The translations under genes and the position numbers were made by a program. Of a DNA stretch of 64,000 nucleotides, positions 25,041 to 33,041 are shown in pieces; positions within the stretch are counted from its first letter, which is position 1; each line of letters starts with the position of its first letter. The notes under the pieces were generated by a model that did not search any database, was not told where the DNA came from, and worked only from the letters and a program-made list of their open reading frames with translations. The stretch is taken from positions 62,001 to 126,000 of the forward strand of contig JAOUOP010000011.1 in assembly GCA_029880325.1 (NCBI GenBank), read 5' to 3'. This stretch comes from Myxococcales bacterium. Lineage in GTDB: Bacteria; Myxococcota_A; Polyangia; Polyangiales; JAFGIB01.

Positions 25041-25784
25041 ATGGACACGGACGGCGATCGAACATCCGGGCTTAGAGTGCGACCATCGCTTGCGGTGCTG
25101 GTGCCCGTTCGCGACGAGGCGCGTACGCTCGGCGCGGTGCTACAGGGGCTGCTGCAAGGCTTGCCCGACAACGCCGAGCTGGTCGTGATCGACGACGGCT
25201 CGCGCGACGCCAGCGCCGAGGTCGCGCGTCTCCGGGGCGTGCGCGTGATAGCCCACGAAGCAAGCCGCGGCTATGGCGCGGCGCTCAAGACCGGGATCGC
25301 CGCCACCACGGCGCCTACCGTGGCCATCATCGACGCCGATGGCACCTACACGCCGTCGGATTTATTGCGTTTGCTGTCGCTCAAGCGCCCCGGCCAGATG
25401 GTCATCGGGGCGCGCCGGGTCGAGCCCTCCCTGTCGCGACGGCTGGTCAAGCTCCTCTTCCGCCTGCAGGTCGCCGCCTCCACCGGGCGCTGGGCTCCCG
25501 ATCTCAATAGCGGTCTTCGCGTGTTTGACCGTGAGTTGGCGCTGGAGCTATGGCCTCTTTTGCCCGATCGGTTTTCGTTTACGACCACCATGACCCTGGG
25601 CGCCCTCGCCCGCGACATGGAGCTGTGCTTTGCCGAGGTTGGCTATCACCGGCGTGTGGGCGGCTCCTCCAAGTTCGCGCTTCTCGACGCCCTGCGCTTT
25701 GCGCGCACGGTCCATCGTGGTTGCGGCTGGGTGCGCGCGCGCCGTCGCCAGCTTTCGCTGCGTCCCGGCCTGGAGAGCGCGTGA
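25041..25784 (+). CDS. Family 2 glycosyltransferase (dolichyl/polyprenyl-phosphate sugar synthase type)
   Basis: A 247-residue GT-A-fold protein without obvious membrane segments. It has LAVLVPVRDEARTLGAVLQG at the N-terminus, the nucleotide-binding ELVVIDDGSRD near residue 50, and the metal-binding DxD region TVAIIDADGTYTPSDL near residue 92. DLNSGLRVFDRELA and VGYHRRVGGSSKF follow in the order seen in polyprenyl-phosphate mannose/glucose synthases. Such enzymes make the lipid-linked sugar donor used by GT-C transferases, so it could feed the membrane protein at the start of this gene run. The stop overlaps the start of the FAD oxidoreductase gene. An alternative GTG lies one codon upstream. 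Confidence 0.82.
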   Translation: MDTDGDRTSGLRVRPSLAVLVPVRDEARTLGAVLQGLLQGLPDNAELVVIDDGSRDASAEVARLRGVRVIAHEASRGYGAALKTGIAATTAPTVAIIDADGTYTPSDLLRLLSLKRPGQMVIGARRVEPSLSRRLVKLLFRLQVAASTGRWAPDLNSGLRVFDRELALELWPLLPDRFSFTTTMTLGALARDMELCFAEVGYHRRVGGSSKFALLDALRFARTVHRGCGWVRARRRQLSLRPGLESA

Positions 25785-27154
25785 GGGCGCTGGTCCTGGG
25801 CGCCGGGCCTTCGGGGCTCGCAGCGGCCCAGGCGCTGCTCGATGCTGGCGTCGAGGTCACGCTGCTGGAGGCTTCCGAGCACGTCGGGGGCCTGGCCGGC
25901 AGCCGCCAAATAGGCGGCCATCGGGTCGATCTGGGGCCCCATCGTTTGCACCAGGAGAGTTCAGCCGAGGTGCGGGCACTGGTGGGCGGTGACGAGGGCC
26001 TGCTGCGGCGCCAGCGCCTGGGCTGCATCCACCTCGACGGCTGTTCGGTGCCCTATCCGCTGCAGCCGCTGCCCACCCTGCGCGCGCTGGGGCCACGGCG
26101 TGCAGCCGATTACTTCGCGGGTGTCCTGAGCGCTCGGCTCAGCCCGCGCGGCGAAGCTGATAGTTACGCGGTCGAGGCCCGCCGCCGCGTGGGCCAGCCC
26201 CTATACCGAGCCCTGTACGAGAACTCGGCCCGCAAGGTCTGGGGCGTGCCCGCCGAGGCCCTCGATGGGGCTCAGGCGCGAGCGAGGGTGGGGGCCGAGG
26301 GGGCGCGTTCGCTGCTTTCGCGCCTCTTCGCCGGTGGTAGCAGCGGCCACTACCTCTACCCGAAGGCGGGCGCCAGTGGTTTGGCCTACGCGGCCTGGAC
26401 CGAGCGCCTGCAGCGCCGCGGGCTCGTGCTCTTGCGCGGCGCCCGGGCGGTCGCCCTGGCCCGTGGCACCGGCACAGAATTGCGGGTGCGCGCACACACC
26501 TCCCGTGGAAGCCAAGAGTTATGTGCCGAGCGCGTCATCAGCAGCCTGCCGCTGACGGCGCTATGCGCCGCACTCGACTCACCCGCGGCGGCGACGGCGG
26601 CCCGTGGGCTGCGTTTTCGCAGCGTGGTGCTCTTGCATCTGGTGGTGTCCCGTTCGCGCCTGCACGCCGAGGATGTGCACTACTTTCCCGATCTGCATAC
26701 GCCCTTCGCGCGCCTGACCGAGCAGAAGGCCTTTGGCTCGGCGCCCGGCACGCCGGCGCAACAGAGTGCGCTCACCCTGGACTTCTACGACGACCCCGGC
26801 GGCCCGCTCGTGACCGCCTCGGCCGAGCAGCTCTTCGAGCGGGCGGCGCCGCGGCTTTCCATGTTCGGCATCGAGCGCAAAGACGTATTGGCCATGGATA
26901 CGACAGTGGCCCACAATGCCTACCCCGTGCTCGATCGTGGGCATCGGGTGGCGCGAGAGAAGGCGCTCGACGAGGTGGCCAAGTTCGAGGGGCTGTTGAC
27001 CACCGGTCGAGGAGGCCTCTTGCTCCACATCAACCAACACCATGCGATCGAGACGGGTTTGGCCGCCGGCCGTCACGCACTGACGCGTGGTGCGGTGTCG
27101 CGGGTTTGGCGACAACAGGCGCGGCGTTTCGAGGAGTTTCGCATTGTTGACTGA
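25781..27154 (+). CDS. FAD-dependent oxidoreductase, UDP-galactopyranose-mutase/amine-oxidase-like
   Basis: A 457-residue protein with an N-terminal dinucleotide-binding fold, ALVLGAGPSGLAAAQALLDA, the acidic LLEASEHVGGLAG that follows the second strand, and GGHRVDLGPHRLH. A middle block, LYENSARKVWGVPAEALDG, is typical of UDP-galactopyranose-mutase-like and protoporphyrinogen-oxidase-like sequences associated with glycan genes. The C-terminal GLLTTGRGGLLLHINQHHAI contains the second FAD-contact region. It starts with a GTG embedded in the stop of the GT2 gene (GTGA), so the two products are probably made together. A role in modifying a sugar or lipid-linked intermediate is inferred from this pairing. 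Confidence 0.75.
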   Translation: MRALVLGAGPSGLAAAQALLDAGVEVTLLEASEHVGGLAGSRQIGGHRVDLGPHRLHQESSAEVRALVGGDEGLLRRQRLGCIHLDGCSVPYPLQPLPTLRALGPRRAADYFAGVLSARLSPRGEADSYAVEARRRVGQPLYRALYENSARKVWGVPAEALDGAQARARVGAEGARSLLSRLFAGGSSGHYLYPKAGASGLAYAAWTERLQRRGLVLLRGARAVALARGTGTELRVRAHTSRGSQELCAERVISSLPLTALCAALDSPAAATAARGLRFRSVVLLHLVVSRSRLHAEDVHYFPDLHTPFARLTEQKAFGSAPGTPAQQSALTLDFYDDPGGPLVTASAEQLFERAAPRLSMFGIERKDVLAMDTTVAHNAYPVLDRGHRVAREKALDEVAKFEGLLTTGRGGLLLHINQHHAIETGLAAGRHALTRGAVSRVWRQQARRFEEFRIVD

Positions 27155-27279
27155 GGGACAAAAGCGCCTGCGCCCACCTGGGGGGGATGATCACCGGCGT
27201 GAAATCGGCGATGATCAAGGGCATGGCGGACTCGGCAACACCGAGCTGGCAAGCAAGGGCGAGCGGTGACGGAGCGGAG

Positions 27280-28635
27280 ATGAACGAGACGCCGACAGGG
27301 GTTGGCGGCAAACCCAAAGTCATCTGCGTCATGCTCGATGAGCAGGCGGAGTCCTACGCCAGCGAGCTCGAAGAACTCAAAGGGGTCGAGCTGCTGATGC
27401 AGGACTCGCCCGAGGAGGCGCTCGACCAGGTCGCCGAGCTGCAGCCCCATCTGGTGCTCGCCGGCATGGACCTGGGCAGCATGGAGGGCATCGAGTTTCT
27501 GGCCCTGCTGATGCGGCGCTATCCGGCGACCACCGTGAAGGTGGTGGTATTGCCCGAAAAAGACGACCCGTTTCCGGCCATGCTGCAGTATCGCGATGCG
27601 GCTACGGGCCGCTCGGTGACGGAGGAGACCTCGTGGCCGGCGGTGCGCGAGCTGTGCGCTTCTCTGTCCGGTCATCGCACTTCGAGCCTGGGTGTTGCGG
27701 CTGTGGTTCCGCCACCGCAGCAGATGGCGCCCATCGATGCTGCCTCGCCGATGCAGCTTGCCGATGCGCTCGAGCAGAGCCTGCGGCCGGCCGGGAGTTC
27801 CGCCGCTGCCATGGCCGCGACCATCGTGGACATACCCAAGACGCCGTCGATTCCAAGCGCGCCGGAGCCTACGGCGGTCGAGTCCATTCCGGCTCCGCTC
27901 GCACCCGGGGTGAGCCTGCTCGGCAAGGTCCCACCGAACAAGAACCTGCTGATCGGCGGGGCGGTGGGCGTGGTGGTGCTGCTCTTGCTGCTCATCTCGC
28001 TGCTCGGCGGCGATGACGAAGGCGATGGCGATGCGGCGGCGGACCCGCCGGCGGCCGGTGCCGGCGCGGCGCAGCCCGATGTGGTCGAGGCAATGGAGCA
28101 GGCCGCGACCGCCGAAGGCGAGGCCGCCGCGGAGGGGGCCACACGGGAGCTCGAGAAGGATGACGAGGCCGAGAAGGCGAACGCGCCAGAGCCTCCGAGC
28201 GCGCCGAGCCAAGCGCCATCACCGGCGAAGGCCGAGGCCGTCAAGCCCGCTTCCTCCGGTGCGCCCGCTTCCGGGCAGGGCTTCGCCAAGCGCATCACGC
28301 TGCCGCTGGCCTTCGATCGCGGGCGGGCCCAGTTCAAAGTGCGCGACGCCGATAAGCTCTCGAGCCTCGTGCAGGCGGCCCAGGCGGCGTTGAAGGCCGA
28401 CCCCGCGGCCCGGCTGGAGGTCGGCGGACACACCTCGAAGGACGGTGCAGCCAGCAAAAATCGCCTGCTCGGTTCGCGGCGGGCCAACGCTGTGCGCCAG
28501 GCGCTGATCGCACGCGGGCTCCCGGCCGACCGCTTGGTGGCCCAGAGTTATGGCGAGCACGTCGAGCTCAGCGCCGCCGAACACAAGTTGTCGGCCTCGC
28601 ACCTCCGGCGCGTGACGCTGCAGGTGATTTACTAA
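27280..28635 (+). CDS. Pseudo-receiver / transmembrane / OmpA-like fusion protein
   Basis: About 451 residues. Residues 8-105 look like a response-regulator receiver fold (KVICVMLDEQAESYASEL, LQPHLVLAGMDLGSMEGIEF, VKVVVLPEKDD). The position of the phosphorylated Asp is Gly when LAGMD is aligned with the usual LLDxx, so it should not be phosphorylated. A Pro/Ala linker precedes one membrane helix (NLLIGGAVGVVVLLLLLISL, near residue 220). A charged linker leads to a C-terminal OmpA/MotB-type peptidoglycan-binding domain with ARLEVGGHTSKDGAASKNR and SRRANAVRQALIARGL. The receiver would be cytoplasmic and the OmpA domain periplasmic. The start is uncertain, with in-frame alternatives at 27187 and 27223. 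It ends two bases from the convergent monooxygenase gene. Confidence 0.75.
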   Translation: MNETPTGVGGKPKVICVMLDEQAESYASELEELKGVELLMQDSPEEALDQVAELQPHLVLAGMDLGSMEGIEFLALLMRRYPATTVKVVVLPEKDDPFPAMLQYRDAATGRSVTEETSWPAVRELCASLSGHRTSSLGVAAVVPPPQQMAPIDAASPMQLADALEQSLRPAGSSAAAMAATIVDIPKTPSIPSAPEPTAVESIPAPLAPGVSLLGKVPPNKNLLIGGAVGVVVLLLLLISLLGGDDEGDGDAAADPPAAGAGAAQPDVVEAMEQAATAEGEAAAEGATRELEKDDEAEKANAPEPPSAPSQAPSPAKAEAVKPASSGAPASGQGFAKRITLPLAFDRGRAQFKVRDADKLSSLVQAAQAALKADPAARLEVGGHTSKDGAASKNRLLGSRRANAVRQALIARGLPADRLVAQSYGEHVELSAAEHKLSASHLRRVTLQVIY

Positions 28636-28637
28636 GT

Positions 28638-29837
28638 TTATCCGATCTTCACGATCGGCTCGATCACAGGAATCGCGTCGTCGGCGAGCGGTTCCATCTT
28701 CTTTTTGCGCGCCAGCGCCGCCTCGATGTAGGGCGCGAGTTCCTCCCGCTTGCGAGCCTCCCGCTCGGCCTCTTTTTCGGCGAAGTCGGGCATCACCTGG
28801 CGCGCGAAGCGCTCCAGTGACTCGCAGATGTGCTGGTGGCGGTTATTGCCCGCCTGCTGCAGGAAGATCACCTGATCGACGCCCACCTCTTCGAAACCGC
28901 GCAGGTCGGAGCGGACCTGGTCGGGGGTGCCGATGCCGGCCGCCCCGCGCAGGGCGCGCGAGGTCAGCTCACCGCGGCTTTTGACGAAGTCCTCGAAGAG
29001 CGTGGTGCGCCCTGGGATGCTCGGCCGGATCACCAGGCTCTGCAGCGCGTAGCCGAAGAACTCGAAACCCTCCTGACCGCGCGCCACCGCTTCTTCGGCG
29101 TCGTCGTGCACGGAGAAGCCAGACACCATGGCGATGTTGGCGTTGACGCTGTGGCCCAGGGGCACGCAGCGATCGCTTTTGATGATGCCGTAGTAGGTCT
29201 CGGCCCAGGTGCGCGCTTCATCCGGATCGACGAAGGAAAACGCCAGCGCCCCCAGCCCGCGCTCGGCGGCCAGCTTGATCGTCTCGCGGTTGGTGCAGGC
29301 GATCCACATGGGTGGGTGGGGCTTTTGCAGGGGTTTGGGGATCACGTTGCGGCAGGGCATGCTGAAGCCCTCGCCCTCGAAGCCCGGATAGGGCGTCATC
29401 ACCATCATGTTGGCGATCTGCTCGGCGGCCTCGAGCGACAGCGCGCGCTTGCGCTTGGCGGGGATGTTGAAGCCGTGGATTTCGTGGCGCGTGGCGCCCT
29501 CGCCGATGCCGAATTCCACGCGCCCGTCCGACAGCAGATCCAAGGTGGCCAGCCCCTCGGCCACGCGCGCCGGATGGTTGTAGTGGGGGATCACCTGGCG
29601 GATGCCGTGGCCCAGCCGAATGCGCTTGGTGCGCGCGGCGGCCGCGGCCAGAAAGACCTCGGGCGCCGAGGAGTGGGAGTACTCCTCCAGGAAGTGGTGC
29701 TCGACCTCCCACGCGAAGTCGATGCCGAGCTCGTCGGCCAGCACCACCTGCTCCAGCGCCTCGTGGAAGAGGCGATGTTCCTGCCCCTCATCCCAGGGCT
29801 TGGGTAGCTGGTGTTCGTAGAAGACGCCGAATTTCAT
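28638..29837 (-). CDS. LLM-class flavin-dependent oxidoreductase (luciferase-like monooxygenase)
   Basis: A 399-residue member of the bacterial luciferase-like family. It shows MKFGVFYEHQLPKPW at the first strand of the TIM barrel, IDFAWEVEHHFLEEYSHSS, IRLGHGIRQVIPHYNHPARV and LDLLSDGRVEFGIGEGATR, all characteristic of FMN- or F420-dependent members. The C-terminal FLQQAGNNRHQHICESLERF is also commonly conserved. The protein probably oxidises a small organic substrate with a reduced flavin. It lies 18 bases downstream of the CoA-transferase gene on the same strand, so the two are probably co-transcribed and may act on the same acyl compound. The cofactor choice and substrate cannot be decided. 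Confidence 0.88.
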   Translation of the reverse strand: MKFGVFYEHQLPKPWDEGQEHRLFHEALEQVVLADELGIDFAWEVEHHFLEEYSHSSAPEVFLAAAAARTKRIRLGHGIRQVIPHYNHPARVAEGLATLDLLSDGRVEFGIGEGATRHEIHGFNIPAKRKRALSLEAAEQIANMMVMTPYPGFEGEGFSMPCRNVIPKPLQKPHPPMWIACTNRETIKLAAERGLGALAFSFVDPDEARTWAETYYGIIKSDRCVPLGHSVNANIAMVSGFSVHDDAEEAVARGQEGFEFFGYALQSLVIRPSIPGRTTLFEDFVKSRGELTSRALRGAAGIGTPDQVRSDLRGFEEVGVDQVIFLQQAGNNRHQHICESLERFARQVMPDFAEKEAEREARKREELAPYIEAALARKKKMEPLADDAIPVIEPIVKIG

Positions 29838-29855
29838 GTAAACCTCCGCGGGTGG

Positions 29856-31073
29856 TCAGATTACGTCATCCCGGACGAGCCGCTCGATCTCCGGGCTGGT
29901 CATGCCGAGCCACTCGCCCAGGACTTCGGCGTTGTGCTCGCCGAGGGCGGCGCTCGGTACCAGCTCGGGGCCGGCATTGTCGTCGAAGCGGATCGGGCTC
30001 TTGGGCAGCACCACGCGGCCCAGGTCGGGGTGATCGACCCAGACCAGCATGCCGCGCTCGTGCATGTGGGGATCGTCGATGACCTCGTCCAGCCGGCGCA
30101 CGGGGGCGGCCACCACGCCACAGGCCTTGGCGGCCTCGAAGATCTCGGCCCGGCTGCGCGCCCCGCTCCAGGCTTCGATTTCCGCTTCCAACGCTGCCGT
30201 GTTTTCGCGCCGGCTGCGGTTGCTGGAAAAGCGCGCGTCGTCGCCCAGCTCGGGGCGGCCCATGGCCCTGGCCAGGCGTCGCCAGTGTTGCTCGGTGGTG
30301 CAGAGAATGGCCACGTGGCCGTCGGCGGCGCGGTAGAGGCCGTAGGGGCTCAGGGCGTGGTGGCCGTTGCCGGTGCGCGTGGCTTCGGGCCGCCCGGTAT
30401 AGTAAAGCGTAGCCAGGCAGGAGGTCAGCGCCGGGTAGACCGCTTCCTGCATCGCAACCTCCACGCGCCGGCCGCGGCCGCTCTTCTCGCGCCCGTAGAG
30501 CGCGGCCATGACGCCGGCGTAGAGATGCACTCCCGAGAGAAAGTCGACCAGCGACGGACCCGCCTTGTAGGGAGGGCCCTTTGGCGGACCGGTGACGGCG
30601 GTGATGCCGCTCGAGGCCTGCACCACCGGATCCAGCGCCAGCGCATCGCGATCGGGGCCGTGGCTGCCGTAGCCAGTGCCCGAGGCGTGAATTAACCGAG
30701 AGTTTGACGCGCGCAGCACCTCGTCGCCGAGGCCCAGGCGCCCGAGGGCGCCGGGCGCGAAGTTCTCCAAAAGCACATCGGCGACAGAGGCCAGGCGCAG
30801 CAGAAGCTCGCGTCCGGCCTCGTGCTTGAGGTCCAGGCGCAGACCGCGCTTGTTGGAGTTGAGCATGGCCAGGGCGTAGGAGGCGCGTCCGCGGGTGGCG
30901 CCGGGCTCCGGGGGACGCCGCAGGGGCTCGCCGCCCAGGGCTTCGATCTTCACCACGTCGGCCCCGGCCATCGCCATCAGGAACGCGGCGTAGGGGGCCT
31001 GGTAATAGCGGCCGAGATCGAGCACGCGCAGGCCCGCGAGCGGTGGCTCCGATGGCGGCGGATCGTCGGGCAT
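29856..31073 (-). CDS. Family III acyl-CoA transferase (CaiB/BaiF type)
   Basis: A 405-residue protein with the family's N-terminal block LAGLRVLDLGRYYQAPYAAF, DVVKIEALGGEPLRR and LLLRLASVADVLLENFAPGA. It also has IHASGTGYGSHGP and the catalytic-Asp region SLVDFLSGVHLYAGVMAAL. These enzymes move CoA between carboxylic acids through an enzyme-aspartyl thioester. The start was placed at MPDDPPPSEPP, 13 codons inside the open frame. It is first in a two-gene unit with the luciferase-like monooxygenase and divergent from a crotonase-family gene, suggesting a small acyl-CoA degradation or modification locus. The donor and acceptor acids are unknown. Confidence 0.9.
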   Translation of the reverse strand: MPDDPPPSEPPLAGLRVLDLGRYYQAPYAAFLMAMAGADVVKIEALGGEPLRRPPEPGATRGRASYALAMLNSNKRGLRLDLKHEAGRELLLRLASVADVLLENFAPGALGRLGLGDEVLRASNSRLIHASGTGYGSHGPDRDALALDPVVQASSGITAVTGPPKGPPYKAGPSLVDFLSGVHLYAGVMAALYGREKSGRGRRVEVAMQEAVYPALTSCLATLYYTGRPEATRTGNGHHALSPYGLYRAADGHVAILCTTEQHWRRLARAMGRPELGDDARFSSNRSRRENTAALEAEIEAWSGARSRAEIFEAAKACGVVAAPVRRLDEVIDDPHMHERGMLVWVDHPDLGRVVLPKSPIRFDDNAGPELVPSAALGEHNAEVLGEWLGMTSPEIERLVRDDVI

Positions 31074-31197
31074 GGGTCGGCCACGATGGTGGCGCCGCCG
31101 TGGCCGCGACACAAGCGGCTTCGCCTGCGGGCCCGGATCTCGCTATGCTGGCACCGGGTACAGGTCGGCGCCGGGCGAGCGCCGCGGAGGTTTTGCG

Positions 31198-31974
31198 ATG
31201 TCAAACGTCAAGGTCGAAGACATGGGGCAAGTCGTGGTCATCACCATCGACCGGCCCGAGGTGCGCAACGCGGTCGACGGGCCCACGGCTTTCGAGCTGG
31301 CCGACGCCTTCACCGCGTTCAACGACAACGAAGCCCAGCGGGTCGCCATCCTGACGGGCGCCGGCGGCACCTTTTGCGCCGGCGCCGACCTGAAGGCCAT
31401 CGACACCGGCAGCGGCAACCGCGTCACCGAGGATGGCGACGGTCCCATGGGGCCCACGCGCATGGTCTTCCAAAAGCCGGTGATCGCGGCGGTGGAGGGC
31501 CATGCCGTGGCCGGAGGGCTCGAGCTTGCGCTGCTGTGCGACCTGCGGGTGGCGGCGCGTGACGCGGTCTTTGGGGTCTACTGTCGGCGCTTCGGCGTGC
31601 CGCTGATCGATGGCGGCACTGTGCGCCTGCCGCGCCTGATCGGCCACTCCCACGCCATGGATCTGATCCTGACCGGCCGCGGCGTCAGCGGCGAAGAAGC
31701 CCAGCGCATGGGCCTGGCCAATCGTCTGTGCGAGCCGGGCCAGGCGCTGGAGCGGGCGCGGGCGCTGGCCGAGCAGCTGTGCGCCTTTCCCCAGCGCTGC
31801 ATGCGCAGCGATCGGCGCTCGGCCTATGACCAGTGGGACCTGAGCTTCGAGCAGGCGATGTTGCACGAGACGCGTCTGGGCCTCGAGGTCATCCGTTCGG
31901 GCGAGACCCGGGCCGGCGCCGGACGCTTTGCGCGCGGCGAGGGCCGCCACGGCGGCGGCGTCGACGGGGGCTGA
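31198..31974 (+). CDS. Crotonase (enoyl-CoA hydratase/isomerase) family protein lacking the usual catalytic Glu
   Basis: A 258-residue crotonase-fold protein with an ideal ribosome site (ggagg). The oxyanion-hole segments FCAGADLKAI and GHAVAGGLELALLCDLRVAA are intact. In the region that normally reads G-PE-LG-PGGGGTQRL the sequence is FGVYCRRFGVPLIDGGTVRL, so the first catalytic Glu of enoyl-CoA hydratase is Cys. The second is Asp (HAMDLILTG). A plain hydratase is therefore unlikely, and an isomerase, hydrolase or other crotonase activity is possible. It is divergent from the CoA-transferase gene across 124 bases, which suggests a shared acyl-CoA pathway. Confidence 0.85.
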   Translation: MSNVKVEDMGQVVVITIDRPEVRNAVDGPTAFELADAFTAFNDNEAQRVAILTGAGGTFCAGADLKAIDTGSGNRVTEDGDGPMGPTRMVFQKPVIAAVEGHAVAGGLELALLCDLRVAARDAVFGVYCRRFGVPLIDGGTVRLPRLIGHSHAMDLILTGRGVSGEEAQRMGLANRLCEPGQALERARALAEQLCAFPQRCMRSDRRSAYDQWDLSFEQAMLHETRLGLEVIRSGETRAGAGRFARGEGRHGGGVDGG

Positions 31975-32015
31975 GCGCCGTCGACGATGACCTCGCGACA
32001 CCGGTGGTTGGCGCC

Positions 32016-32996
32016 TCAATCGAAGGCGATGCCCAGGGAGAAGCTCCCCATGAGGTAGTAGGGGTGCAGGAAGCCATTGAGGTCGAACTCGCGCATGGCG
32101 CTGCGATCGCGGGCGATTTGCAGCTCGCCGTGTTCGTCCTTGGTATCGCAGAGTTCCGCGTCTGCGACGATCTTGCCTCCGGAGACCCTGAGCCCGCAGC
32201 GCTCCTGATCGTTGAGCTCGTAGCCCAGGCTGAAGCCGCCGCCGATGGTGAAGAAGCCGAAGCGGCTGTAGGAGCCCAGGAAGACCGCGAGGCGGCGCTC
32301 GACGTGGTTGACGCGGTCGATGGTTCCTTCCCGGTCGTAGCTCTCGTATCGATAGCTATAGTTGGTCAGCATGGGGCGTATCACGGTGCCGCGGAAGGGT
32401 TTGCCCGAGAGCCAGAAGCCGAGCGCCACGCTGCTGCCTGCGATCGAACCGAGGCCGTTGGAATTCTGCGTCAGGCCTTTGATACGGCCGCCATAATCGA
32501 TGATCAGCGGCGGTTCTTCGTCGGTGACCAGGATCGGCGACAGCTCCAGGCTCATGAACTTCCACAGGCCGATTTCGACCTCCAGGCCCAGCCGCCCCTG
32601 CAACAACCAGCTGAGGGGATTGAGGCGGATCGAAAAGCCCGGCGGCTCGATGGGCCTGCTGGACTCGCGCGGCTCGCTGAAGTCCTCCTCGTAGGCCGGA
32701 GCGCCGGGCGCCGGGGCCGGGGAGACCTGGCCGTCGTAGCGCGTGCCGCCCTGGGGGGCCGCGGGGGCCGGCTGCGCCGGCGGCGGAGGTGGCACCGTTT
32801 CGGCGGGGGGCGGCGGCGGCCGGGGCTGTGGTGGCGGGGGTGTAGGCGCGGGCTCCGGTGCGGGTGCAGGCGCAGGCTCGGGAGCAGGCTCGGGCGCGGG
32901 AGCAGGCTCGGGTGCAGACTCCGGGGGTGCGGGCTCCTGGGCCGCGAGCTGCGCGGGCAGGGCCAGGCTGACGAGCAAGGCAAGCAAGGGGCGCAT
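32016..32996 (-). CDS. Exported beta-barrel-like protein with Pro/Ala/Glu-rich N-terminus
   Basis: A 326-residue protein with a signal peptide (MRPLLALLVSLALPAQLAAQ), about 90 residues of Pro/Ala/Glu low complexity, and a C-terminal part of amphipathic beta-strands (FSIRLNPLSWLLQGRLGLEV, GTVIRPMLTNYSYRYES, MGSFSLGIAFD). It ends in Phe-Asp, not the canonical terminal Phe. It is probably a small outer-membrane barrel, resembling the DUF3575-like or YfaZ-like hypothetical barrels in outline only. The gene is convergent with the crotonase gene. The function is unknown. Confidence 0.6.
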   Translation of the reverse strand: MRPLLALLVSLALPAQLAAQEPAPPESAPEPAPAPEPAPEPAPAPAPEPAPTPPPPQPRPPPPPAETVPPPPPAQPAPAAPQGGTRYDGQVSPAPAPGAPAYEEDFSEPRESSRPIEPPGFSIRLNPLSWLLQGRLGLEVEIGLWKFMSLELSPILVTDEEPPLIIDYGGRIKGLTQNSNGLGSIAGSSVALGFWLSGKPFRGTVIRPMLTNYSYRYESYDREGTIDRVNHVERRLAVFLGSYSRFGFFTIGGGFSLGYELNDQERCGLRVSGGKIVADAELCDTKDEHGELQIARDRSAMREFDLNGFLHPYYLMGSFSLGIAFD

Positions 32997-33041
32997 GGGC
33001 TGAGGATACGAGGCGATCGGGGCGTGCGCGAATTTCGCCCT

